Shown here: one piece after another, positions 17,601-26,977 of the stretch
Numbering within the stretch: position 1 is the first letter of the stretch
Layout of the letters: every line of letters starts with the position of its first letter
Origin: Candidatus Cryosericum hinesii
Lineage (GTDB): Bacteria > Caldisericota > Caldisericia > Cryosericales > Cryosericaceae
DNA length: 64,000 bases
Assembly (NCBI RefSeq): GCF_003570985.1
Contig: NZ_QXIW01000031.1
Coordinates: 223,015-287,014, forward strand
Direction: 5' to 3'
Notes under the pieces: model-generated
Databases searched by the model: none
What the model was told of the DNA's origin: nothing
The model's input: only the letters and a program-made list of their open reading frames with translations
Made by a program: the position numbers and the translations under genes

Positions 17601-19353
17601 TCCGCTTGCCAACGTCCTGTACGTCGACCTGAGCAAGAAGCGCTCATGGGTCGAGCGTCGCGAGGACCTGTTCGGGAAGTATTTCGGAGGGGCGGGAGTC
17701 GCTATTCAGCTTCTGACCGAGAACTGCCCAGCGGCCATGGATCCGCTGGCCCCCGAGGCGCCTGTCGTACTTGCGACCGGACCTCTGGATGGACTCTTCC
17801 CTCTCGGGTCCAAGACCGTGGCGATGTTCAAGTCGCCACACACTGGCAACCTGGGCGAATCGCATGCGGGCGGCCGTAGTGCAGTCGCCATCCGTATGTC
17901 GGGGATCGGCGCAATCGTCATCACCGGCGCCAACGTCAATCCGGGATACCTCAGCATCGAGGAAGGCAAGGCATATTTCCACGATGCCACCACACTGTGG
18001 GGCATGAGATCCAGCGTGACGGCAGGGCGCATACTACGGCAGAGCGAGAGTTCGGCGGGCCTGCGCAGCATCATGCGCATCGGTCGTGCAGGGGAGAACC
18101 TGGTAACCTACGCCGACGTCAGCACGGAGACCTACAGGCACTTCGGGCGGCTCGGCATGGGGGCGGTCTTTGGCAGTAAGAAGCTCAAGGCTGTCGTGGT
18201 ATCGGGCAATCGGACGCTTGAAGTCGCGGACAAGGTCGTGTACCGGGCACTCTACGACGAGATCAACACCGCGGCGGTCAGAAGCCCCGTCATGAAGAAG
18301 TACCACGATCTGGGAACAGCGGAAAACATCCAGCCGCTGTCCGCCCTCGGTGGGCTTCCTACGCGCAACGTGCAGGCGGGACACTTTGAGTCTGCTGAAG
18401 CTATTTCGGGCGAGCACTACGCCGAGCATTACCTCGGCCGTCGCCTGGCCTGCTCGCATTGCCCCGTCGCCTGTATCCACATCGCGGCGCTGCGTGAACC
18501 CTATCAGGATGAGGCGTACTATTACAAGACGACGATGATCTCCTATGATTATGAGCCTATCTATGCGCTCGGTTCGATGCTTGGCCTCAGCAATCCTGAG
18601 CAGGTGCTGAGCCTCATGGACAAGGTAGAAGTCCTGGGACTGGACGCCATGAGCTCCGGCGTGTGCCTGGCCTGGGCGACCGAAGCAATGGAAAAGGGAT
18701 TGGTCACGGAACAGGACACGGGAGGCATGAAGCTCGAGTTCGGGAAGGTCGATGGCTATGTCGCAGGCGTCGAGGCCATCACCAGCAAGGCCAACGAGTT
18801 CTGGAGCATTTTGAGCCATGGCGTCGACGCAGCGGCTGCCCGTTATGGTGGCGCCGACTTTGCCATGGCGTTTGGTGGTAACGAGATGCCCGGGTACCAC
18901 ACGGGCCCGGCCGGCTACCTGGGGTTCATGCTGGGAGCACGTCACAGCCATCTGGACAATGCCGGTTATGCCATCGACCAGAAGGAGCTGATCAAAGGAC
19001 TCATTCCGGCCGAACAGCTAGCTCAGAAGCTCATGGACGAGGAGCGCTGGCGCCAGGTGCTCAGTTCGCTCACGGTGTGTTTCTTCGCCCGTGGCATCTA
19101 CACGCCGGAGCTGACACTGCGGGCGCTTGCCGCGGCGGGGTACGACCTGACGGCGGAACAGTTGGCAGCAACCGCAGACGATATCTATCGGGCGAAGTTC
19201 GCGTTCAAGTTTGCGAACGGCTTCGACTTCAACAAATTGACGATCCCGCACCGGGTGTTTGAAACACCAGCCGTTCTAAGCGGGTTCGACGAGGCATACA
19301 TGCGGCGCGCGATCGCGTTTGCCGCGGGTCAGCTGGCCAGTCCGCGCGCGTAG
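17587..19353 (+). CDS. tungsten aldehyde:ferredoxin oxidoreductase
   Basis: 588 residues, slightly shorter than archaeal AOR. The N domain has the family blocks YFGGAGVA and ATGPLDGLFPLGSK. The 4Fe-4S ligands fall at C289, C292, C296 (CSHCPVAC) and C498 (SLTVCFF), almost the numbering of Pyrococcus AOR (288, 291, 295, 494). The bis-pterin-binding domains 2 and 3 are complete. It oxidises aldehydes, often from amino acid breakdown, to acids with ferredoxin reduction, or reduces acids. The start ATG lies within the ferredoxin frame, after AGAGG. Substrate class within the family is not resolved. Confidence 0.88.
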   Translation: MLPNDPLANVLYVDLSKKRSWVERREDLFGKYFGGAGVAIQLLTENCPAAMDPLAPEAPVVLATGPLDGLFPLGSKTVAMFKSPHTGNLGESHAGGRSAVAIRMSGIGAIVITGANVNPGYLSIEEGKAYFHDATTLWGMRSSVTAGRILRQSESSAGLRSIMRIGRAGENLVTYADVSTETYRHFGRLGMGAVFGSKKLKAVVVSGNRTLEVADKVVYRALYDEINTAAVRSPVMKKYHDLGTAENIQPLSALGGLPTRNVQAGHFESAEAISGEHYAEHYLGRRLACSHCPVACIHIAALREPYQDEAYYYKTTMISYDYEPIYALGSMLGLSNPEQVLSLMDKVEVLGLDAMSSGVCLAWATEAMEKGLVTEQDTGGMKLEFGKVDGYVAGVEAITSKANEFWSILSHGVDAAAARYGGADFAMAFGGNEMPGYHTGPAGYLGFMLGARHSHLDNAGYAIDQKELIKGLIPAEQLAQKLMDEERWRQVLSSLTVCFFARGIYTPELTLRALAAAGYDLTAEQLAATADDIYRAKFAFKFANGFDFNKLTIPHRVFETPAVLSGFDEAYMRRAIAFAAGQLASPRA

Positions 19354-19383
19354 CCGCGGCAGAGCAGCACAGGAGGACCAAAC

Positions 19384-20283
19384 ATGACAGACAAGAGCAG
19401 AGAACCCATGAGCAGCAGCGCGGAGGACCGCAAGGACCGCAGACAGCGGGAACGCCTCGCCGAGCTGACGCGTTCGTTCAAGAAGGACCCCAAGGACTTC
19501 GTTCAGAAGGTGGAACAGGCGTGTCCGGTGGGCACGCCGCCTGCGACCGCGTTGCTGGATGCAGCGGTGGTTCTTGCGGAGCAGGACGAGTTCAAACCCG
19601 CGCTGGCCCTGCTGGACAGGGCGATCGCGCTGTACGAGGCCAAGCATGATAATGCCGGCTTGGCCCACGTCTATGTCAACATGGGTCCGTTGTATGGCAT
19701 GCTCGACGAGATGGAGAAGGGCATTACCTTCTCATTGAAGGCCGAAGCCCTGGCCAAGGACTTGCCGGCGGATCCTGAGCTCACGCTGCATTACGCGAGT
19801 GACCTCGGTGGCATGTATACGGAGATGGAGGAGTGGGACAAGGCGATGCACTACTTCCAGGTCGCCTGTACCACATCGAAGAGTATGGGCAACAAGGACC
19901 TTGAAACTGATGCTCTTCTCATCATGAGCCAGGTGGCCATCGCCCAGGGAGATGCAGCCAAGGCACGTGAGCTGGCGGAAAAGGGTGGTGCTCTTGGCAA
20001 GGCTCTGCACGATAAGCTTTTTCAGGCGCGTGCACTGCAGACGATCGGCGATGCGAGCGCACTTGACGGGAACCATGAGCAGGCTGTCGTCCTGTTCCAG
20101 CAGGCGCTGGACCTCGAAGCCGACCAGCCCGATCTCGATCTTCGACAGCAGTTGTTCTGGGAAATGAGCGAGTCGTACGAGGAAGCGGGAAACAAAGAGC
20201 TGGCAGAAGACTATCGCAGCCGCGCTGCCGACCTCGACGAAACCGACGAGGATATGGACGAGCCGGACGACTCAGCCGACTGA
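19384..20283 (+). CDS. tetratricopeptide repeat protein, paralogue of the one at 42.9 kb
   Basis: 299 residues. A charged N-terminus (to about 40) precedes helical TPR-type repeats from about 55 to 280, for example ALALLDRAIALYEAK, MHYFQVACTTSKSMG and AVVLFQQALDLEAD. The tail is very acidic. The block NMGPLYGMLDEMEKGITFS and the following SDLGGMYTEMEEWDKAMHY match the protein at 42906-43763 closely, so the two are paralogues. Start after GGAGG at seven bases, 30 bases behind AOR, so it may be the third gene of that operon. Role unknown, probably a protein-interaction scaffold. Confidence 0.75.
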   Translation: MTDKSREPMSSSAEDRKDRRQRERLAELTRSFKKDPKDFVQKVEQACPVGTPPATALLDAAVVLAEQDEFKPALALLDRAIALYEAKHDNAGLAHVYVNMGPLYGMLDEMEKGITFSLKAEALAKDLPADPELTLHYASDLGGMYTEMEEWDKAMHYFQVACTTSKSMGNKDLETDALLIMSQVAIAQGDAAKARELAEKGGALGKALHDKLFQARALQTIGDASALDGNHEQAVVLFQQALDLEADQPDLDLRQQLFWEMSESYEEAGNKELAEDYRSRAADLDETDEDMDEPDDSAD

Positions 20284-20344
20284 TCGTGTATTGGATGCGT
20301 ATGTGCCGCATTGTCACAGATGACCTGCGGATAAGGAGGATGGT

Positions 20345-21364
20345 ATGTTGTACGAACGTGAGTTGAAGGAGACGGCCAGAGCTCTGGTGGCACCGCACAA
20401 GGGAATCCTGGCGGCCGACGAGAGTGTAGGAACCATCGGCAAGAGATTTGCGAAACTGGGCGTGGCGTCGACTGCCGAGACGCATCGCACTTATCGGGAC
20501 ATGCTGTTTACGACGCCCGGTGTCGAGGAATTTATCTCAGGCGTTATCCTCTATGACGAAACGATCCGCCAGGAGTCCCTCGGTGGAACGCTGTTTCCCA
20601 GGCTGCTGGCCGAGAAGGCTATCATCCCCGGCATCAAAGTCGACACGGGAACGGTTGAGTTGGCGCTTCACCCCGGGGAGAAGGTCACACAGGGACTGGA
20701 TGGCCTTCGTGAACGGCTGGCCGAGTATCGATCGCTGGGCGCGCGGTTCACCAAGTGGCGTGCCGTCATCACTATTGGGGCGGGTATCCCCAGCAGGGCA
20801 TGTGTCAGTGCCAACGCACAGGCTCTTGCGCGCTATGCGGCCCTGGCACAGGAAGCTGGACTTGTTCCGATCGTCGAACCCGAAGTCCTCATGGATGGCG
20901 ATCATGATCAGGAGCGGTGTGAACTCGTCACCCTGGGCGTCTTGAGGTCGGTCTTCAACGAGCTTGCCCGGCAAGGGGTCCTGCTCGAGGGTATACTACT
21001 CAAGCCGAGCATGACGATCTCTGGCAAGTCCTGCCCCCGGCAGGCGGGGGTCCAGGACGTGGCCGAGGCGACCGTGCGCACACTGCGCCGTACCGTTCCT
21101 GCCGCCGTTCCGGGCATCGTCTTCCTTTCGGGAGGGCAGTCGTCCGAACTGGCGACCGCTCATCTCAATGCGATGAACAAGCTGGGACCGCATCCGTGGG
21201 AACTGAGCTACTCGTACGGACGGGCACTGCAGGAACCCGCGCTCACCATCTGGCACGGCGAGCAGGCAAACGTGGTGGCAGCGCAGGCGGCCTTCTATCA
21301 TCGAAGCAAGTGCAATAGCGCGGCCCGTTCCGGCTCCTACGGTCCCGAACTGGAGCGCGCTTAG
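20345..21364 (+). CDS. class I fructose-bisphosphate aldolase
   Basis: 339 residues of the eukaryote-like class I family: GILAADESVGTIGKRF, KVDTGTVEL, FTKWRAVI, PIVEPEVLMDGDHD, the Schiff-base lysine in GILLKPSM and FLSGGQSSELAT are all in place. It splits fructose 1,6-bisphosphate, or joins the triose phosphates, without metal. The family's C-terminal tyrosine is not found at the very end (the last residues are SYGPELERA), so product release may differ. Strong AAGGAGGA ribosome site. Followed by a perfect terminator. Confidence 0.92.
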   Translation: MLYERELKETARALVAPHKGILAADESVGTIGKRFAKLGVASTAETHRTYRDMLFTTPGVEEFISGVILYDETIRQESLGGTLFPRLLAEKAIIPGIKVDTGTVELALHPGEKVTQGLDGLRERLAEYRSLGARFTKWRAVITIGAGIPSRACVSANAQALARYAALAQEAGLVPIVEPEVLMDGDHDQERCELVTLGVLRSVFNELARQGVLLEGILLKPSMTISGKSCPRQAGVQDVAEATVRTLRRTVPAAVPGIVFLSGGQSSELATAHLNAMNKLGPHPWELSYSYGRALQEPALTIWHGEQANVVAAQAAFYHRSKCNSAARSGSYGPELERA

Positions 21365-21412
21365 TCCACAACGTGCTGAGGGGTCTGATCCCCTGGTTTG
21401 AAAGGTCGAGAT

Positions 21413-21442
21413 AACGAGCCCCTCCGTCAGGAGGGGCTCGTT
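21413..21442 (+). terminator. terminator of the aldolase gene
   Basis: Perfect 13-pair stem AACGAGCCCCTCC/GGAGGGGCTCGTT with a GTCA loop, about 50 bases behind the aldolase stop. Confidence 0.75.
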
Positions 21443-21465
21443 GTTGCCGGGTGTCCAGAACATCG

Positions 21466-21501
21466 TGTCGGGCAGCGACTGCTCGTTTCCGCTGCCCGAC
21501 A
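21466..21501 (-). terminator. terminator of the first liv operon
   Basis: Perfect 11-pair stem TGTCGGGCAGC/GCTGCCCGACA, 30 bases behind the livF stop. Lacks a clear U run. Confidence 0.6.
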
Positions 21502-21530
21502 GGCCGTACAGGAGGAAAAGGGCGGGGAGG

Positions 21531-22238
21531 TTAGCCGCCCAGGTAGGCCTTCTTGACGTCGGGGTTGTCGCGCAGTTCCTTGGCCGTCCCTGACAGAACC
21601 AGGGAACCGGTTTCCAGCACGTATGCGCGGTGAGCGATAGACAGTGCCTTGAAAGCATTCTGCTCGACGAGCAGCACGGTCTTGCCCAATTGGTTGATCT
21701 CGACAATGATGCCGAAGATCTCCTCGACCAGGACGGGCGACAGACCCATGGAAGGTTCATCGAGGAGCATGAACGGGTTGTTCTGCATGAGACCCCGGCC
21801 GACAGCCAGCATCTGTTGTTCACCGCCTGACAGTGTGCCAGAGACTTGTCGTCTGCGTTCCTTGAGACGCGGGAACAGCGAGAATACCTTGTCCAGGTTG
21901 GGGCCGGCCGTTTTCTTATCTTTGACCGACGATAGAGCCACGTCCAGGTTCTCCTGTACCGTCAGGTTGCCGAAGATGCCACGGCCTTCGGGAACGTGGG
22001 AGATACCCATGCGTGCGATGAGATGCGGCGGCGTGTGGGTGATATCGTGTCCGTCATAAATAATACTGCCGGACGTTGCGCGCAGAATGCCGGAGATGGC
22101 GCGCAGCGTCGTCGACTTGCCGGCGCCATTGGCGCCGATGATTGAGACGATTTCGCCTTTTTCTACGCTGAAGGAGATGCCCTTCAACGCACGGATGGAG
22201 CCATAGAAAACGTCGATGTTCTTGACTTCGAGTAACAT
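21531..22238 (-). CDS. livF: branched-chain amino acid ABC transporter ATPase LivF
   Basis: 235 residues. Walker A GANGAGKST, signature LSGGEQQML, Walker B MLLDEPSMGLSP and the H-loop-equivalent LVEQNA are the LivF hallmarks. With LivG it drives the permease pair LivHM. The start was placed at MLLEVKN, one base after the livG stop; the open frame continues upstream into livG and is not coding there. Last gene of a livK-livH-livM-livG-livF operon. Confidence 0.93.
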   Translation of the reverse strand: MLLEVKNIDVFYGSIRALKGISFSVEKGEIVSIIGANGAGKSTTLRAISGILRATSGSIIYDGHDITHTPPHLIARMGISHVPEGRGIFGNLTVQENLDVALSSVKDKKTAGPNLDKVFSLFPRLKERRRQVSGTLSGGEQQMLAVGRGLMQNNPFMLLDEPSMGLSPVLVEEIFGIIVEINQLGKTVLLVEQNAFKALSIAHRAYVLETGSLVLSGTAKELRDNPDVKKAYLGG

Positions 22239-22239
22239 G

Positions 22240-23004
22240 TCAGGCCCCCTTTCCAAGGTATGCTTCGCAGACCCGGGGGTCGTTGCGGATGTACTCGGGC
22301 ACGCCTTCGCAGATGGTTTCACCGAAGTCCATGACCTTGATGCGTTCGCACACGCCCATGACTACCCTCATCTGGTGTTCGATGAGCAGGATAGTCAGGT
22401 CGAACTTGTCACGGAGCCAGTGGATCATTTCCATCAGTTCGTCTGCCTCTGCCGGGTTCATGCCGGCTGCGGGCTCGTCCAGGATGAGAAGCTTGGGTTT
22501 GGTGGCAAGAGCGCGGGCGATTTCCAGCCGGCGCTGAGCCCCGTAGGGGAGGGAACCCGAGATGTCGTCGGCATGTCCCTCCAAGTGAAACAGGCGCAGG
22601 AGGTCGATAGCGTAGTCGTCGACCTGCTGCTCACCCTGCCAATACTTGCGTGTGTGCAGGAACGCATCAGTGTTGCCATAGGACATTCGGAAATGATAGG
22701 CAATCTTGATGTTGTCGATAACACTGGACTGGCTGAACAGGCGGATGTTCTGGAACGTGCGGGCGATCCCTGCCTGGGTGATCTGGTAGGTTTTCCTGCC
22801 CACAATGCTCTGCCCGTCGAAGACGATGGTACCCTTGGTCGGCGCATAAACGCCGGTGATCACGTTGAAGACGGTCGTCTTGCCGGCGCCGTTGGGTCCA
22901 ATGAGGCCGACGATCTCACCATGCTCGAGCTGGATGTTGAAGTCGGAAACGGCACGCAGGCCACCGAAGAATTGCGTGAGATGTTGAATATCGAGGAGAG
23001 CCAT
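22240..23004 (-). CDS. livG: branched-chain amino acid ABC transporter ATPase LivG
   Basis: 254 residues with Walker [10 protein letters not shown], the LivG-specific [12 protein letters not shown] block, signature-like [15 protein letters not shown], Walker [13 protein letters not shown] and LIEHQM. Its first base overlaps the livM stop (TAATG). AGGAGGT lies about nine bases ahead of the ATG. Confidence 0.93.
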   Translation of the reverse strand: MALLDIQHLTQFFGGLRAVSDFNIQLEHGEIVGLIGPNGAGKTTVFNVITGVYAPTKGTIVFDGQSIVGRKTYQITQAGIARTFQNIRLFSQSSVIDNIKIAYHFRMSYGNTDAFLHTRKYWQGEQQVDDYAIDLLRLFHLEGHADDISGSLPYGAQRRLEIARALATKPKLLILDEPAAGMNPAEADELMEMIHWLRDKFDLTILLIEHQMRVVMGVCERIKVMDFGETICEGVPEYIRNDPRVCEAYLGKGA

Positions 23005-23987
23005 TATGCGCTCACCTCCTTTCTCTGACGTTGGGGAATGAGGATGAAGCTAAATTCCTTGAGGCCCATGATGCCTTCCGTCCGGAAGATCATGGTCAGG
23101 ATGAGGATCAGCGGATAGATGACCATACGCCACGACTGCAGGCTGCGCATTAGTTCGGGCAGGAGCGTGAAGATGACCGGGCCGACTATGGCACCGCTGA
23201 TTGACATGGCACCGCCGACGTACAGATAGATAAGATACTCCAGCGACTTCACGAAGGTAAAGCTACTCGGATCGATGAACTGAAGCAGGTGCGCGAAGAC
23301 ACCGCCCGACACGCCGGCGAAGAAGGCCGAGAAAACGAACACAAACACCTTCTGCTTTGTCGTGTTGATTCCGGTGGATTCAGCGGCGATCTCTGAGTCG
23401 CGGACCGCCTTCATGGAGCGTCCGGGCGAGGAGAACAGGTAGTTGCGCATGAGAGCGACGCTTACGATTGCAAACACGAAGACGACTTCCAAGTTGGTGA
23501 ACTTGGGGATGCCGCCCAGGCCACGGGGGCCGCCGACGGCTTCAGTAGCGTTGAGGATCGCGTGGATCAGCTCGTTGGCCGATAGCGTCACGATCGCCAG
23601 ATAGTCGCCCTTGAGACGGAGTGATGGCGCACCGACAAGATAGCCTACTCCTGCAGCCAGCAACCCGCCGGCAAGAAGTGATAGAACGAAGACAGGATAG
23701 CCGACCCATGGATTTGCCGTACTCACATGCAACCAGGTCGTGGTGATCATGGCTGACGTATAGGCGCCGACAGCCATGAAGCCGGCGTGTCCGATGGAGA
23801 ATTGACCGGTGAAACCGTTGACCATACCCAGGCTGACGGTCATGACGATGTTGATACCAACCAGGATGATGAGCTGGATGTAGTACGTGTTCAGGATACC
23901 CGTCAGATACAGGACCTTAAAGACGGCATACAACAGCACGAATGCAATGATTGTGGTTATGGTGCGGTGTGTACGGAGAAACGTCAT
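23004..23987 (-). CDS. livM: branched-chain amino acid ABC transporter permease LivM
   Basis: About 327 residues with eight to ten membrane helices and the family blocks GFTGQFSIGHAGFMAVGAYT, LRLKGDYLAIVTLS and the EAA-like loop AVRDSEIAAESTGINTTKQK. Start at MTFLRTHRT, one base after livH, with GAAGGT at six bases. Confidence 0.92.
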   Translation of the reverse strand: MTFLRTHRTITTIIAFVLLYAVFKVLYLTGILNTYYIQLIILVGINIVMTVSLGMVNGFTGQFSIGHAGFMAVGAYTSAMITTTWLHVSTANPWVGYPVFVLSLLAGGLLAAGVGYLVGAPSLRLKGDYLAIVTLSANELIHAILNATEAVGGPRGLGGIPKFTNLEVVFVFAIVSVALMRNYLFSSPGRSMKAVRDSEIAAESTGINTTKQKVFVFVFSAFFAGVSGGVFAHLLQFIDPSSFTFVKSLEYLIYLYVGGAMSISGAIVGPVIFTLLPELMRSLQSWRMVIYPLILILTMIFRTEGIMGLKEFSFILIPQRQRKEVSA

Positions 23988-23988
23988 T

Positions 23989-24894
23989 TCAGACCTTCTC
24001 TGGCACAAACTTGCCTAGCAGGCCGCTAGGTCGAATAAGCAGTATGGCAATAAGGATGACGAACGCGATACCATAACCCAGGTTGGAGTTGACCGACGTC
24101 GCAAATGCCTCCGAGATGCCCATGACATAGGCGCCGAGCACGGCGCCGGGGATGTTACCGATGCCGCCCAGGACCGCTGCGATGAACGCCTTCATACCCG
24201 GCCATATTCCCAGGAATGGGGATGCCAGCATGCCGTAGGTCGTGCCATAAAGGATACCGCCGGCGCCTGCCAGCGCAGGACCCACGATGAACGCCGTGCT
24301 GATGACAACGTCGATGTTAATGCCCATGAGGCTGGCCGTCGGCTTGTCGAACGATACTGCGCGCATCTGCTTGCCCATGAGCGTCTTGTTGACAAACCAG
24401 AACAGCAGGACCATCAGGGAGACCGAAACGCCGACGTCGAGTAACAGCACATTGGAAATGACGAGGCCCAGGTTGCCCGGAATGGTGATGTTTCTGGCCA
24501 CGATCATGCTAGGGAAGGCGCGGTACGTAGGGCCGAAAACGAAGGGCATTGCACAGAAGTTCTCGAGGAATATGGAAACGCCCAGTGCCGTGATCAGTGC
24601 CGAAAGGCGGGACTTGTAGCGCAGCGGGCGATATGCAAGTTTCTCCATGATGAAGCCAAGCAGGCCGGTAATAAGCATGGCTGCGATGATTGTCGGGATG
24701 AAGGCGCCACCAAAGATCTTGGCCATGACGGGGGCAAGGAAGAATCCCATGTATGCGCCAAACATGAAAATGTCGGCGTGGGCAAAGTTGATGAGGCGCA
24801 CGATGCCATACACCATTGTATAGCCCAGGGCAATCAAGGCATAGATACTGCCTATTTGAATGCCGTTGATGAGTTGCTGCAGAAACTGACCCAT
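23989..24894 (-). CDS. livH: branched-chain amino acid ABC transporter permease LivH
   Basis: 301 residues, about eight helices. ALGYTMVYGIVRLINFAHADIF at the N-terminus, with the GIGNIPGAVLGAYVMGISEA loop, identifies LivH. Start after GGAGGAG at five bases. Only 68 bases separate it from livK. Confidence 0.92.
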   Translation of the reverse strand: MGQFLQQLINGIQIGSIYALIALGYTMVYGIVRLINFAHADIFMFGAYMGFFLAPVMAKIFGGAFIPTIIAAMLITGLLGFIMEKLAYRPLRYKSRLSALITALGVSIFLENFCAMPFVFGPTYRAFPSMIVARNITIPGNLGLVISNVLLLDVGVSVSLMVLLFWFVNKTLMGKQMRAVSFDKPTASLMGINIDVVISTAFIVGPALAGAGGILYGTTYGMLASPFLGIWPGMKAFIAAVLGGIGNIPGAVLGAYVMGISEAFATSVNSNLGYGIAFVILIAILLIRPSGLLGKFVPEKV

Positions 24895-24962
24895 GTTTTC
24901 TCCTCCAACAGGGGGCGCAGCGGGAGGTACCTGGTCCCCGCTGCGCCGAGATGCGTGCCAGG

Positions 24963-26108
24963 TTACGGGTTGACAGTTGTCAGGAAGCTCTGCTGGCCGT
25001 TCACGATCTTGATGATGACTGCGGCCTTGATCGGGTCGCGATTTTCATCGAACTTGTAGGCGCCGGATATGCCCGAGAAGGTCGTGTTCTTCATGGCATC
25101 CCTGATGTCCGAGCCCTTGATCGATCCGCAAGTCTTGAAGGCGTCGAGGAGCAGTCCTGCAGCGTCATATGCAAGAGCACCCATTGAGTCGGGCGGTTCA
25201 TTGTACTTGGCTGTGTATGCCTTGACGAAAGTCTGAACTTTGGGGGCTGGGTCGTCTTTGGAGAAGTGGGTGGAGAAAACGCCACCCTCGACAGCCGCGC
25301 CACCTATCTTGACGAGGTCAGGTGAGTCCCAGCCATCGCCACCGCCGGCGGGGACGTTCAGACCCATCTCGCGTGCCTGCTTCAACTGGAGAGCAACCGA
25401 GCCGTAATAGTTGGGCAGATACAGGAACGCAGGGTTGGCGGCCTTGATGACGGTCAGCTGGGCCTTGTAGTCGACCGTTTTCGCCTCGTCGGTGAATGCT
25501 TCGTAGGCGACGACTTTGCCGCCCAGCTTCTCAAAACTCGCCTTGAAGTTCTCGGCAAGACCCTTGTTGTAGTCGTTGCCGTTGTCGTACAGCACTGCGG
25601 CAGTCGTGACCTTGAGGGTATTGTACGCGTAGTTGGCCATGACCGTGCCCTGGAATGGGTCGATGAAGCAGGCGCGGAAGATATAGTCACCGACCAGCGT
25701 GACCTTGGTATTGGTGGACGTGGGCGAGATCTCCGGCACGCCGGCAGCCTGCGCGATAGGCCCGATAGCCAGGCTGACCTTACTCATGACGGCACCGATA
25801 ATACCAATGACCTTGTCCTGGTTGATGAGCATCTGGGCGGCGCTGGCACCGACCTCTGGCAGACCAGTGTCGTCCTCGTTGATGTAGTTGACCGTCGTCT
25901 TGACGCCTCCGATCGTTGCTCCGCCGGCAGCGTTGAATTCCTCGACGGCCATGTCTACACCGTTCTTGCTGGAAGTACCGAAGGTGGCCGAGGCGCCGGT
26001 CATCGGGAAGATACCACCCAGGTTGACAACCCCAGCTTTTGCTTTGCATCCAACGCCAACGCCGGCAATCAGTGTACAGACAAGAATAATGGCAAGTACT
26101 CTTCTCAT
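24963..26108 (-). CDS. livK: branched-chain amino acid binding lipoprotein LivK, copy 1
   Basis: 381 residues. Signal peptide MRRVLAIILVCTLIAGVGVG ends at a lipobox Cys (residue 21), so it is a membrane-anchored lipoprotein. The mature part is a type I periplasmic binding fold: GIFPMTGASATFGTSSKNG, the GPIAQAAGVPEISPTSTN hinge region and the VAGG-like DGWDSPDLVK. Very close to the next gene upstream (26978-28138), also at base level. The ATG follows GAGAGGAG. Specificity among leucine, isoleucine, valine or other amino acids cannot be called. Confidence 0.9.
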   Translation of the reverse strand: MRRVLAIILVCTLIAGVGVGCKAKAGVVNLGGIFPMTGASATFGTSSKNGVDMAVEEFNAAGGATIGGVKTTVNYINEDDTGLPEVGASAAQMLINQDKVIGIIGAVMSKVSLAIGPIAQAAGVPEISPTSTNTKVTLVGDYIFRACFIDPFQGTVMANYAYNTLKVTTAAVLYDNGNDYNKGLAENFKASFEKLGGKVVAYEAFTDEAKTVDYKAQLTVIKAANPAFLYLPNYYGSVALQLKQAREMGLNVPAGGGDGWDSPDLVKIGGAAVEGGVFSTHFSKDDPAPKVQTFVKAYTAKYNEPPDSMGALAYDAAGLLLDAFKTCGSIKGSDIRDAMKNTTFSGISGAYKFDENRDPIKAAVIIKIVNGQQSFLTTVNP

Positions 26109-26212
26109 GTTTTCTCCTCTCTTGATGCGGATGTGTAGAACCTGTTCGTGGAATGCCAGAGCATCGTCAGGCTTGCAGGCCTGTCGACACCCCCTTTCCA
26201 AGAAAGCGGAAA

Positions 26213-26240
26213 GGCCTCACGACATATTTTCCGTGAGGTC
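26213..26240 (-). terminator. hairpin in the livK copy 1 leader
   Basis: GGCCTCACG (26213-26221) pairs with CGTGAGGTC (26232-26240), nine pairs with one wobble. On the minus strand it is followed by TTTCCGCTTTCTT, like a terminator. It lies about 105 bases before the livK ATG and could be an attenuator or the end of upstream transcription. Confidence 0.45.
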
Positions 26241-26923
26241 TTCTAGTTACTGCACAAGCTGAGGGCTTGGGTCCCTGCTCACTGCAGATTCCGGGCAGAA
26301 TCCTGTCCGGCGGGTCTGAGGCACAGCCATCTGGCACCAGGCGTGAGCATGAACCGAATGGGTGTGGCGAGTCAAGGTATGAGACAAGAAAAGGGAACCA
26401 TTTGATGTCCATGGTGAATTCTCGCAAAATCGACAAAAAAGTCAACAAACAGGGGCCAAGGACAGTAAAGGAGCTATAGGAGTGCATTTAGCGGCATCTT
26501 TCGGCATGACCGAGCACGTGGGTCTGTGAACAGACAACAGGGGAGAGGTTCGACGTGCTGTACTGTGACGTGTCTTTGTATAAGTCCCGGAGAGATGTTC
26601 AGAAGAATCGACATAGGCATACCAGCAACGTAAGGGGCGGATCCGATTGTGACGGAATAGATCTCTGTGCGCCGCATTTCAGCACCTCGCATCAGGTCTG
26701 ATATTGCTAATTTGAGATATTCCAAGTGCCGTTTCATGTATTCAACCTTCTACCGCACACTATTGCGATGCCGTAAGAATTGTCAAGGTGTACGTGACCT
26801 CCTGTCCATGGGCCGCCCGAGTACCGACATGCATGTCGAGGCGCAGATTGGCATAAATAAGGTCGCCAGGGATGCGTGCAGGGTCTGGATAAGGCTTGCG
26901 GCGCACGGACGTACGTCGCTGGT
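26241..26923. other. intergenic stretch without recognised gene
   Basis: About 680 bases between the two livK copies. Short frames exist, but none has a ribosome site plus family character. The sequence is more A/T-rich than the genes beside it and probably contains the promoter for livK-livHMGF. Confidence 0.4.
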
Positions 26924-26970
26924 GATGACAGTCACGGCGTGGGGCGTACCCTGTCGCCGCGACTGTCATC
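26924..26970 (-). terminator. hairpin behind livK copy 2
   Basis: GATGACAGTC (26924-26933) pairs with GACTGTCATC (26961-26970), extended inward by CGGCG/CGCCG after one mismatch. It lies 8 bases past the stop. No U run. Probably terminates or protects the highly expressed binding-protein mRNA. Confidence 0.55.
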
Positions 26971-26977
26971 GTATCGG

